Shown piece by piece: positions 1 through 5,375 of a stretch of DNA of 6,425 nucleotides (its first letter is position 1; every line of letters starts with the position of its first letter). Source of the DNA: Candidatus Babelota bacterium. Its GTDB lineage: Bacteria; JAGOBX01. Made by a program: the position numbers and the translations under genes. The DNA is taken from contig JAGOBX010000210.1 of NCBI GenBank assembly GCA_017999075.1, positions 1-6,425 on the forward strand. Direction: 5' to 3'. Under the pieces are notes generated by a model. The model was not told the DNA's origin and searched no databases. It was given only the letters and a program-made list of their open reading frames with translations.

Positions 1-117
1 AATAAGACCAATTATGTCTGGAAGATGAAATTTTCTTGCTGATAAAGGGGCTATCAGCACTATCAACATTACTAATGCGAATATTAAAACAGGATCCTGA
101 ACAGGTAAAATGATCAT
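1..117 (-). CDS. Cation:proton antiporter, N-terminal fragment (truncated by window edge)
   Basis: An open frame starts at an ATG (plus-strand cat, 115-117) and runs without a stop to the left edge, giving 39 residues. It begins MIILPVQDPVLIFALVMLIV, continues through LIAPLSARKF and ends HLPDIIGLI. A short polar start, a hydrophobic first membrane helix (about residues 9-25), a basic cytoplasmic turn (ARK) and then a 'LPDIIGLI' second helix is the opening I know from the monovalent cation:proton antiporter family (CPA, Na+/H+ exchanger or Kef-like) in Bacteroidota and relatives. These proteins exchange Na+ or K+ for H+ across the inner membrane for pH and ion balance. The ion-binding Asp residues lie further in and are outside the window, so ion specificity cannot be judged. 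No clear Shine-Dalgarno precedes the ATG. A near-consensus promoter lies just upstream, so the gene probably has its own transcript. Family assignment is fairly secure; subfamily is not. Confidence 0.8.
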   Translation of the reverse strand, partial: MIILPVQDPVLIFALVMLIVLIAPLSARKFHLPDIIGLI

Positions 118-131
118 AAAATTTTTGGTAT

Positions 132-149
132 ACTTTATTTTAATAAAGT
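132..149. promoter_or_regulatory. Palindrome over the antiporter transcription start (possible operator)
   Basis: ACTTTATT (132-139) and AATAAAGT (142-149) form a perfect 8-bp inverted repeat separated by TT. It overlaps the proposed -10 element (147-152) by three bases and covers the predicted start site near 140. A repressor bound here would block initiation. It could equally fold as a small 5' hairpin in the mRNA. AT-rich palindromes arise by chance in such DNA, so the operator role is an inference. Confidence 0.4.
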
Positions 150-175
150 TTACTTAACTGCAATGATTTTGTCAA
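147..175 (-). promoter_or_regulatory. Sigma-70-type promoter of the antiporter
   Basis: On the minus strand, TTGACA (plus 170-175, a perfect -35) is followed after 17 bases by TAAACT (plus 147-152, 4 of 6 to the -10 consensus). Transcription would start near 140, leaving a 5' untranslated region of about 22 nt before the ATG at 117. The perfect -35, exact spacing and short distance to the gene support it. Confidence 0.55.
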
Positions 176-260
176 ATGTTTTTACGAATAAAAAATAAAT
201 TTGTTCAAATTATTATTGAAAATTTAGTAATAATAAATTGAATAATTTGTTATGGTGATT

Positions 261-315
261 AATAAGAGGAGGGCGGCCTGATGTATTGAGAGTTTCACAC
301 AATGTCAGACCGCCC
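261..315 (-). terminator. GC-rich hairpin plus pyrimidine tract, probable intrinsic terminator
   Basis: Arms GGGCGG (271-276) and CCGCCC (310-315) pair perfectly. After a C/A mismatch, CTGA (278-281) pairs with TCAG (305-308); across a small internal loop, ATTG (285-288) pairs with CAAT (300-303), closing an 11-nt loop. On the minus strand the stem is followed by TCCTCTTATT (270-261), a pyrimidine-rich but not uniform U tract. Such a GC-rich stem is striking in AT-rich DNA. On the plus strand no T-run follows, so minus-strand termination is favoured. The imperfect U tract keeps confidence moderate. Confidence 0.45.
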
Positions 316-339
316 GTATTAACTCGAACCCAAGCACGT

Positions 340-382
340 ACTGATGATCTGTCTACAATATAACAACTTATCAGATCATAGT
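340..382 (-). other. Internal hairpin of the candidate RNA
   Basis: TGATCTG (345-351) and CAGATCA (372-378) form a 7-bp stem with a 20-nt loop. Outside it, ACT (340-342) can pair with AGT (380-382) across an asymmetric internal loop. It lies between the repeat section and the terminal hairpin and is the middle of three stem-loops in the segment. Confidence 0.4.
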
Positions 383-390
383 AATAAAAC

Positions 391-478
391 CTGAAAACCA
401 GTAACCTTAAAATAAGAAAACTTAAATAAGAACATCCCTAAAAGTACCAGAAAACAAGTAACCCAGAAACGAGTAACC
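391..478 (-). repeat. Three degenerate copies of GGTTACTNGTTTTCTG
   Basis: Minus-strand copies are GGTTACTCGTTTCTG (478-464), GGTTACTTGTTTTCTG (463-448) and GGTTACTGGTTTTCAG (406-391). The first two abut in tandem; the third is 57 bp further on. In one reading frame they would give VTRF, VTCF and VTGF, but that frame has no start codon ahead of them, so they are better taken as nucleotide repeats. They fall in the single-stranded U-rich section between the first two hairpins of the candidate RNA. Confidence 0.55.
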
Positions 479-494
479 TATAAAAAACTGAGAA

Positions 495-531
495 TGTAAC
501 TTAATAACTACAATCAGTTATTTAAGTTACA
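495..531. other. Long hairpin at the predicted 5' end of the candidate RNA
   Basis: GTAACTTAATAACT (496-509) pairs with AGTTATTTAAGTTAC (516-530) over 14 bp with a single bulged base and a 6-nt loop; T495 and A531 can extend the stem. The predicted start site of the 537-565 promoter falls at position 530, the base of the stem, giving the transcript a closed 5' end. In the plus direction ACTTTT follows the stem, so it could also serve as a weak terminator for plus-strand transcription. Confidence 0.5.
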
Positions 532-536
532 CTTTT

Positions 537-565
537 AATATAGCAAATATAAATTGAGTTGTCAA
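537..565 (-). promoter_or_regulatory. Strong sigma-70-type promoter (proximal of two)
   Basis: On the minus strand TTGACA (560-565) is followed after exactly 17 bases by TATATT (537-542), 11 of 12 consensus bases. The predicted start is G530. This is one of the two best promoter matches in the window and has no protein gene directly downstream. Confidence 0.6.
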
Positions 566-576
566 TGCCTAATTAT

Positions 577-605
577 ATAATATAATTCTAATCTTTTATT
601 GTCAA
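577..605 (-). promoter_or_regulatory. Second tandem sigma-70-type promoter (distal)
   Basis: On the minus strand TTGACA (600-605) is followed after 17 bases by TATTAT (577-582), again 11 of 12 consensus bases. It lies exactly 40 bp upstream of the proximal promoter, and both -35 elements sit inside a shared CATTGACAA context. The predicted start is near 570, so its transcript would include the proximal promoter region. Confidence 0.5.
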
Positions 606-634
606 TGTTTTAAAAAATAGGGTTCTATTGTATT

Positions 635-689
635 AGTAAATTATTTTTTTAATATATGTATATATTATATTTTTTTAGAAAAATTTACT
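635..689. repeat. 8-bp inverted repeat around an AT-only block
   Basis: AGTAAATT (635-642) and AATTTACT (682-689) are perfect inverted copies flanking 39 bp of almost pure A/T. The structure could fold in RNA but is weak. No function can be assigned. Confidence 0.3.
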
Positions 690-712
690 GCTTATCAATA
701 TATCAATTTTGT

Positions 713-744
713 AAAAAAACGAAATATTTTTTGATTAAAAAAAT
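713..744 (-). terminator. Weak terminator candidate downstream of the surface protein
   Basis: ATTTTTT (726-732) and AAAAAAT (738-744) form an A/T-only stem with a 5-nt loop. On the minus strand a run of seven T (719-713) follows six bases later. It lies 58 bp past the stop codon at 802. A second small stem, CAATTG-TGT-CAATTG (771-785), lies even closer to the stop. Neither stem is stable, so either or both may contribute, or neither. Confidence 0.25.
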
Positions 745-801
745 GTTTAGTTATTCAAAACATTAAAATCCAATTGTGTCAATTGAAAACCTGATGAATT
801 T

Positions 802-3800
802 TTAAAAATCCGATAATTTCTGCCGCAGTTCATCGAAATGAATTTTGCGGATAAGAGTTTCGCCTGAAGTAATATTAGAATCGGTCCATACAGGAGTTTG
901 TGCTTTTGCTGCGGTTGCTGTCTGTTCCTCTGCAGAGCGCAGTTCGTCAATATGCGTTTTACGTATAAGTGTTTGACTTGCAGTAATTACAGGGTCAGTC
1001 CACGAAAAAGCTGAAAGTCCGCGCAATTTACGCGCAAAATTAATTTCATCGCGCAATTCGTCGATGTGTATTTTTCTTATAAGCGATTGTCCTGTTGTCA
1101 GCTGAGTATCAGTCCATACTCTGCCGCCGATTTTAAAATATCTTGATGTAGATGTATCGCTGTATAAATCGCTGTCGTATGCAACCACTGTCCATCTATA
1201 AACAGAATCGTTTAAATTGACTTGTGGATTGAAATATACTGTATTTCCGTAAGCAGTAGAATCAGCACCGCTTGCGCTGAATGTATCATAACTGCCGGAT
1301 TTATAATAATAAAAACCGCGAGTGTCAGTTGTAGAATTAGCAAGCAGAACATTTCCATAGCCGCTGTCAACATAAATCAAAAAATGTAATGCATTGCTGT
1401 CAGCATCTGCAGGACATTGCCATATTAAGTTCGGCCGCAGATTAAGCGTTCGTCCATAATTTTCAAAATCAGTATAAGGCGCAGGCAGATTTACAGGAGT
1501 TAATAATATCGGTGTTTCAGGTTTTGTATTATACAACGCATAAACCATAAAACTTGCTGAATACCAAGTCCTGTTTTCAAACCGGTAACCACCGGCAACC
1601 GGTATCTGATGACTATCAAAAGCAACTATTCGGTAGTAATAAATTCCCGTAGATGTATATCCAGAATCAACATACTCGGTGTCTTGGGTGTTTTCGGTGG
1701 TGTGTATTAAAAACGCTTCCCAATTATCCGTATCGCCGTTTGCTCTGACTTGAGCCGCAGAAGCGCGATATATTCTGTATCCTGTTAATCCCGTCAATCC
1801 TGTTCCATCTTCATCTGCTGCCGGTTTAGTCCAGCGTAAAGTTACCTTTTTTAAAACCGAAGTATCTGCGTCTATAAAACTCGGCGCAGCAGGCGCGACT
1901 GTATCTGCGTTTGCAGCAGTATCTATTTCCGCTGTCCTGAACGGCGACCACAAAACCGAGCCGCTAATAACGCTAATCTTCGCGGATATTGATGCAGAAT
2001 CAGTTGTATTCCAATAATTGTATCTGAAATCAAAAGTATTATTTACATTATTATAAACTGAATAGTTCGGATTGGTTATTGATGTCTGAATATTATTTTT
2101 TGTAAATGTATCCCCGGACGACGAGTTAGTCAGATAAATTTGATAATTAGTATTATTTTTAATATTATTTTGCGTAAAATAATTTGAAGAGACATTATCC
2201 AAATAAAAACCTTTCTCATTATTGCCAATAATTAAATTTCCTGTAAAATAATTATTATTTGAATTATTGCTTAAATAAAATCCGGTTTGACTATTCGATT
2301 TTGAAACATTACTTTTAAAAATATTGTTTGAAGCATTTGAAAATTGAAAACCGTTCTGTAAATTATTACTCGCAGTGTTAGTTTCAAAAATATTATTTGA
2401 AGACGCCGAAAAATTAAAACCAGCCCAAGTATTATAATTTGCAGTATTATTTGATGCAATATTATTCGAACCATTCACAGAAATGCCGTGATTATTATTA
2501 TAATTCGATATATTATTTGTTAAAACATTGCAGCCGTTATTGCTGTCAAGGCGAATCCCGTGTCCTTGAGTGTAATTAACCGAATTTGAAACAAATGTAT
2601 TTGTATCGGAATTCTGATAAGTATAAATTCCAGTATTGTTTGAATCAGATCTGTTGTTTGAAAAATAATTAAACGAACTTCCGTTGTAAGCGTAAATCCC
2701 GTAAAACGGATTTGAAATTACTGAATTGCCTGATAAAATGTTATAAGGAGAATTATTCAGATAAATGCCGTAATAATTTTTAAACACATAACAATTAGAA
2801 ATCGTATTTGAACAACTTCCGCTCGCTAAATAAATTCCAGCTCCAGCGCCGCCGTTTTTACCGCAATATTCAATTTTTATATTTTCAATTACCGAAGTAT
2901 CCGAGTTATTAAAATAAATTCCATAATAGCAATCAAAAATCCGCAGATTCGCTATCCGTAAATTCGCCAGTCCATTTGCATATATTCCGTAAAGAGTGGT
3001 TGCTGTCGAATCTCCGGCCGGATCAATAATCGTAGTTGCTGAATCTGCGCCGATTAAGGAAGTCCAGTTATTTGTTATTACTACGGTTTCAGCGTAAGTT
3101 CCGGCATCCACATAAATTGTACAGCCACTATATGCTCGCAATAATGCTTGAGTTATTGTTCTGAAAGGATAGAGCTGATTACCCATATTCAAATTATCGT
3201 TTCCAATATTTGATGTAAAAGAATCATTTGCAGTGGACGCATCATTCACATAAAAAACAGGACCATTATAAAGAGTCGTATCGCTGATTATATTTGAATT
3301 TGCTCCGGTTCCGCTTGAATTATAAGCGCGGACACGGTAATAATATACTGTATAAGTCGTTAAGCCGGTAACGCTATAAGTTGTAACATTCCCAACATCT
3401 AAATTATTATAACTGCCGACAAAACTGCCGAACCCGGCGTCAGTCGAAAAATCTAAACGATAGCCGGTCGCGCCGGTTGTTGTTCCCCAATTGGCTGTCA
3501 AACTGCCTGTATTAATATTTGTTGCGGCTGCTGCAGTTGGCGGCGATGGTAATGTATAAGTTGTGACGGTATTGGAATTGCTTCCTGTTCCGGTTGTATT
3601 AATCGCTCTGACGCGGTAGTAGTAAGTTGTTCCAGCAGTCAATCCGGTTACGCTGTAAGTCGTAACATTACCAACATCAAGATTATTATAACCGGTAACA
3701 AAACTTGAAAAATCGCTTGCAATCGAAACATCAAGACGATAACTTGTTGCGCTGGTTACCGAACCCCAGTTAGCGCTAAAACTTGTGGTTGTTATAGAAT

Positions 3801-5019
3801 TTGCAGCAGCAGCGGTCGAAGCTGCAGGTAATGTTAATAAATTTTGCGAGCCGGAATTTGAACTTGTTCCTCCTGTGTTATATGCGCGGATGCGGTAATA
3901 ATATGTTGTTCCGGCTGTCAAACCTGTTACACTACGTGAAGTAACATTGCCGACATCAAGATTATTATAACCGGTAGCATAGCTTGAAAAATCGCTTGCA
4001 GTAGAAACATCAAGATAATAGCCGGTCGCGCCGATCGCAGCGCTCCAATTCGCATTAAAACTTGTTTCTGCAATACTTGAAGCTGCATTTGAAGTAGGAG
4101 CATTTGGAACTGTCCAAAACGATACATTAGAACCATAAGCCGTTCCTTGAGTATTTGTGGCATACGCGCGGACATAATACAAAGTTCCGGCTGTTAATCC
4201 TGTTAATGAGGAAGTGAACGCGCCTGTCGAACCTTTGGCTCCTAAAGTAGTATTTGAATTGGCAGTGGTCGGATTTGTAGAAGTATTCCAGCAATGTCCG
4301 TGTTGTGTTGGATTAGGCGAGCCGAGAGCAGTAACATTACCATTGCCAGTTGCAGTAGTTGACGCTATTGAACTGACTGCTTGAGTGGTTACAGTAGGAA
4401 CAATCGGTCCTGATGCGCCTATTGTTATTGATTGATTAAGAGTAGATTCATATGCCCACTCCTGAATTGAAATCAATGCGTATGTAAAATATCCTGGCGT
4501 GCCGCCGTCATAATCTGTCTGATAGTTGTATTTGACCCAGCCATAATAATAATTTCCACTACCTGCGTCAAAACGGATACCTTGATAACTATTTGATCCT
4601 GACTGACTCTGAGGTCCTGCATATCTTGTCGGATTCCAGGATAAAACATTGGCATTTATCGTCCAGTTTGAACCGGACGAAACTACATCGCCATAATTAC
4701 CGTTACATACATGATTTGACATTATTGCGCCGAGATATGTTCTATGCGAAGCGTCATTACCTGCAGTTAATTGCTGTGAAATATTTGTTGTTGAATATGT
4801 CGGCGAAGTAGTTGTTGATGTTGTCCCGTTTGAATTAAGTATAATACCAATATAAGTATGGTCAAGACCGCCGGAGCTGCCGGTTGCATTTATTGGTCCT
4901 GAATAATAATTTATTGCTCCGAAAGAAATTGTTGAATTTAAAATTAAATTCAGAAGTAAAAAAATAATTATAAAAAAATAATTATAAAAATATGAAAAAT
5001 TAAATCTTACGATTTTCAT
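802..5019 (-). CDS. Large secreted multidomain protein: Ig/FN3 repeats, right-handed beta-helix, C-terminal WTD/HxDELR repeats
   Basis: 1405 residues. The ATG at 5017-5019 is the only good start, since an in-frame TAA lies at 5038-5040. Domains, by residue: signal peptide 1-35 (hydrophobic core about 15-27, cleavage near SFGA); a beta-rich N-terminal domain about 36-203, with YGWVKY at 159-164 and IQEWAYES at 185-192, a pattern I recall from secreted Bacteroidota-type proteins; an Ig-like repeat 206-303; three FN3 repeats (304-397, 400-492, 493-583); a pectate-lyase-like fold from 586, with the cap YPFRTITQAL...IYVDAGTYAETV (617-646) and about 12 coils to about residue 982; two divergent FN3-like domains about 1041-1164 and 1165-1298; three WTD/HxDELR repeats 1302-1399. 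No catalytic residues were recognised in the beta-helix, so polysaccharide binding or adhesion at the cell surface is likelier than an enzymatic role, but this is inference. There is no LPXTG, PEP-CTERM or recognisable type IX sorting signal. The protein is rich in Asn, Ser, Thr and Tyr. It is transcribed divergently from a response-regulator gene. Secretion and architecture are secure; function is unknown. Confidence 0.93.
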   Translation of the reverse strand: MKIVRFNFSYFYNYFFIIIFLLLNLILNSTISFGAINYYSGPINATGSSGGLDHTYIGIILNSNGTTSTTTSPTYSTTNISQQLTAGNDASHRTYLGAIMSNHVCNGNYGDVVSSGSNWTINANVLSWNPTRYAGPQSQSGSNSYQGIRFDAGSGNYYYGWVKYNYQTDYDGGTPGYFTYALISIQEWAYESTLNQSITIGASGPIVPTVTTQAVSSIASTTATGNGNVTALGSPNPTQHGHCWNTSTNPTTANSNTTLGAKGSTGAFTSSLTGLTAGTLYYVRAYATNTQGTAYGSNVSFWTVPNAPTSNAASSIAETSFNANWSAAIGATGYYLDVSTASDFSSYATGYNNLDVGNVTSRSVTGLTAGTTYYYRIRAYNTGGTSSNSGSQNLLTLPAASTAAAANSITTTSFSANWGSVTSATSYRLDVSIASDFSSFVTGYNNLDVGNVTTYSVTGLTAGTTYYYRVRAINTTGTGSNSNTVTTYTLPSPPTAAAATNINTGSLTANWGTTTGATGYRLDFSTDAGFGSFVGSYNNLDVGNVTTYSVTGLTTYTVYYYRVRAYNSSGTGANSNIISDTTLYNGPVFYVNDASTANDSFTSNIGNDNLNMGNQLYPFRTITQALLRAYSGCTIYVDAGTYAETVVITNNWTSLIGADSATTIIDPAGDSTATTLYGIYANGLANLRIANLRIFDCYYGIYFNNSDTSVIENIKIEYCGKNGGAGAGIYLASGSCSNTISNCYVFKNYYGIYLNNSPYNILSGNSVISNPFYGIYAYNGSSFNYFSNNRSDSNNTGIYTYQNSDTNTFVSNSVNYTQGHGIRLDSNNGCNVLTNNISNYNNNHGISVNGSNNIASNNTANYNTWAGFNFSASSNNIFETNTASNNLQNGFQFSNASNNIFKSNVSKSNSQTGFYLSNNSNNNYFTGNLIIGNNEKGFYLDNVSSNYFTQNNIKNNTNYQIYLTNSSSGDTFTKNNIQTSITNPNYSVYNNVNNTFDFRYNYWNTTDSASISAKISVISGSVLWSPFRTAEIDTAANADTVAPAAPSFIDADTSVLKKVTLRWTKPAADEDGTGLTGLTGYRIYRASAAQVRANGDTDNWEAFLIHTTENTQDTEYVDSGYTSTGIYYYRIVAFDSHQIPVAGGYRFENRTWYSASFMVYALYNTKPETPILLTPVNLPAPYTDFENYGRTLNLRPNLIWQCPADADSNALHFLIYVDSGYGNVLLANSTTDTRGFYYYKSGSYDTFSASGADSTAYGNTVYFNPQVNLNDSVYRWTVVAYDSDLYSDTSTSRYFKIGGRVWTDTQLTTGQSLIRKIHIDELRDEINFARKLRGLSAFSWTDPVITASQTLIRKTHIDELRSAEEQTATAAKAQTPVWTDSNITSGETLIRKIHFDELRQKLSDF
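823..1116 (-). repeat. Three C-terminal WTD...LIRKxHxDELR protein repeats, 38-residue period
   Basis: Within the secreted protein, 22-residue units begin at W1302, W1340 and W1378 (nucleotides 1116-1051, 1002-937 and 888-823). Thirteen of 22 columns are invariant: W, T and D at 1-3, T at 7, LIRK at 12-15, H at 17 and DELR at 19-22. Between units lie 16-residue linkers of unlike sequence. The DNA copies have diverged more than the protein, which suggests selection on the residues. The second half looks like an amphipathic helix. I recall similar 'WTDP...H..ELR' tails on secreted proteins of other bacteria but know no assigned function. Their position at the very end suggests surface attachment or oligomerisation. 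Confidence 0.85.
2074..2922 (-). repeat. Coils of a right-handed parallel beta-helix (NosD/PbH1-like)
   Basis: About twelve coils, each opening with G-[IF]-x-[FLVY]-type strands such as GIYLNN, GIYAYN, GISVNG, GFQFSN and GFYLDN. Coil starts are at residues 700, 728, 751, 774, 797, 821, 845, 867, 890, 913, 937 and 960, that is, spacings of 22-24 apart from one of 28. Asn-rich turns (SNNN, NNIF, NNYF) follow each strand, which fits the Asn ladders of parallel beta-helices. Such folds occur in polysaccharide lyases, NosD-type periplasmic proteins and adhesins; the coils alone do not say which. Confidence 0.85.
3271..4110 (-). repeat. Three tandem FN3 repeats with near-identical DNA (279-bp period)
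   Basis: Three fibronectin type III-like units of about 93 residues share the cores YNNLDVGNVT and SVTGL, followed by YYYR[VI]RA. At DNA level, ACATC near 3395, 3674 and 3953 marks an exact 279-bp period; the copies at 3674-3697 and 3953-3976 are identical over 24 bases. The third unit (3271-3543) is more diverged, with TTYTVYYYR in place of TAGTTYYYR. Recent internal duplication or gene conversion explains this, and unit number may vary between strains. Confidence 0.85.
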
Positions 5020-5032
5020 ATCAAAAAAATAA

Positions 5033-5039
5033 TCCTTTT
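5033..5039 (-). promoter_or_regulatory. Weak ribosome binding site of the surface protein
   Basis: Minus-strand AAAAGGA lies upstream of the ATG at 5019 with a 13-nt A/T spacer, longer than the usual 5-9. It is the only purine-rich site near this start, so it may assist initiation. Confidence 0.35.
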
Positions 5040-5145
5040 ATCTTCCAAAATTAAAATATGGTTTTTCCTGTAAAATACCGCATGATATTTTTGATAAATA
5101 ATAGTATTGAACTGATTATAAATATTTTTGTTTATTTATAATAAT

Positions 5146-5173
5146 ATAATAGATATAATTATAAATTATTCAA
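5146..5173 (-). promoter_or_regulatory. Weak promoter candidate for the surface protein
   Basis: Minus-strand TTGAAT (5168-5173) is followed after 16 bases by TATTAT (5146-5151). The start would be near 5139, giving a leader of about 120 nt. In DNA this AT-rich such matches are frequent, so this is only the best available candidate. Confidence 0.25.
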
Positions 5174-5263
5174 TGTTTTTTTAAAAAATTCAGTTTTTTT
5201 GTAAAAATAAGAACGTTGCTATGAGCACTTTTTAAATATATAACAAAAATAAAAATTTAAATG

Positions 5264-5292
5264 TTGATATAAAGATATATTATATGTATAAT
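5264..5292 (+). promoter_or_regulatory. Promoter of the response regulator
   Basis: TTGATA (5264-5269) and a perfect TATAAT (5287-5292) are separated by exactly 17 bases. Transcription would begin near 5299, leaving a leader of about 77 nt. The match is good and rightly placed, though the AT-rich background lowers its weight. Confidence 0.5.
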
Positions 5293-5310
5293 AAAATTAA
5301 TACGAAACCA

Positions 5311-5326
5311 TATGAATATTTTCATA
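5311..5326. repeat. Small inverted repeat in the regulator leader
   Basis: TATGAA (5311-5316) and TTCATA (5321-5326) form a 6-bp inverted repeat around TATT. A related palindrome, ATGAATTCAT (5368-5377), overlaps the regulator start codon. The two could be binding sites for one factor, but both are short and AT-rich. Confidence 0.25.
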
Positions 5327-5375
5327 ATATAAATTTTAAAATAATACAATAACAAAATAATCAATATATGAATTC

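Larger units (their letters stand above)
262..530 (-). ncRNA. Candidate structured non-coding RNA (or antiporter leader), about 265 nt
   Basis: No known RNA family was recognised; the case rests on organisation. Reading the minus strand, a strong promoter (537-565) predicts a start at G530, exactly at the base of a 14-bp hairpin (530-496). A U-rich section with three copies of a GGTTACTNGTTT motif follows (478-391), then a hairpin (382-340), then a GC-rich hairpin (315-271) trailed by TCCTCTTATT, which resembles an intrinsic terminator. The only ATG-started frame of note encodes 19 hydrophobic residues (435-376) without a usable ribosome binding site. Two readings are open: a free small RNA, or a cis-acting leader of the downstream antiporter, which lies on the same strand 145 nt beyond the terminator. 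The antiporter's own promoter argues against the leader. A weaker plus-strand promoter (TTGAAT-16-TAATAA, 238-265) means the opposite orientation cannot be excluded. Confidence 0.4.
118..801. other. 684-bp intergenic region between antiporter and surface protein
   Basis: No convincing protein gene lies here on either strand. The stretch 118-260 carries the antiporter promoter and palindrome. Positions 262-530 hold the structured segment described as a candidate small RNA, much richer in G and C than its surroundings at its left end. Positions 537-605 hold two tandem minus-strand promoter matches. Positions 606-801 are nearly pure A/T, with only weak hairpins, one of which may end the surface-protein transcript. 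TTGACA occurs four times on the minus strand (at 170-175, 560-565, 600-605 and 777-782); the last has no -10 partner. Confidence 0.7.
5020..5375. other. 356-bp divergent intergenic region
   Basis: Nearly pure A/T with no credible ORF. It separates the start of the surface protein (minus) from the start of the response regulator (plus), so both promoters must lie here unless transcription enters from outside. A good plus-strand promoter, a weak minus-strand one and a small inverted repeat are listed separately. No riboswitch or RNA gene was recognised. Confidence 0.7.

Noticed and set aside
238-265. Plus-strand promoter TTGAAT-16-TAATAA reading into the 271-530 segment
   Set aside because: Weaker than the two minus-strand promoters and the plus-strand end hairpin has only ACTTTT after it; kept as an alternative orientation, not as a feature.
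265-289. AGGAGG followed by ATGTATTGA on the plus strand, a perfect Shine-Dalgarno with a two-codon ORF
   Set aside because: The reading frame stops after two codons and the sequence is part of the GC-rich hairpin arm, which explains the GGAGGGCGG better.
321-330. T-loop-like GGTTCGAGTT on the minus strand, suggesting a tRNA or tmRNA 3' end
   Set aside because: The flanking bases do not form a T-arm stem, and there is no acceptor stem, anticodon arm or CCA.
376-477. Open minus-strand frame of 33 codons reading VTRFWVTCFLV... with an internal ATG at 433-435 that would give a 19-residue hydrophobic peptide (MFLFKFSYFK...)
   Set aside because: No start codon precedes the first part, AGGG sits directly against the internal ATG and cannot act as a ribosome binding site, and the composition follows from the T-rich nucleotide repeats. 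A type I toxin peptide is not excluded but is unsupported.
262-530. Retron msr-msd region
   Set aside because: No reverse transcriptase gene lies on either side; the neighbours are an antiporter and a secreted protein, and no terminal a1/a2 inverted repeats enclose the segment.
777-782. Fourth minus-strand TTGACA, just after the surface-protein stop codon
   Set aside because: No acceptable -10 element lies 16-18 bases downstream; the hexamer is part of the CAATTG-TGT-CAATTG repeat.
747-950. Short frames inside or overlapping the surface-protein gene (747-950, 2271-2474, 3927-4175, 4473-4655, 4593-4811)
   Set aside because: They overlap the long 802-5019 frame, whose signal peptide and repeats show it is the real gene; the short products are low-complexity with no recognisable domain or start signal.
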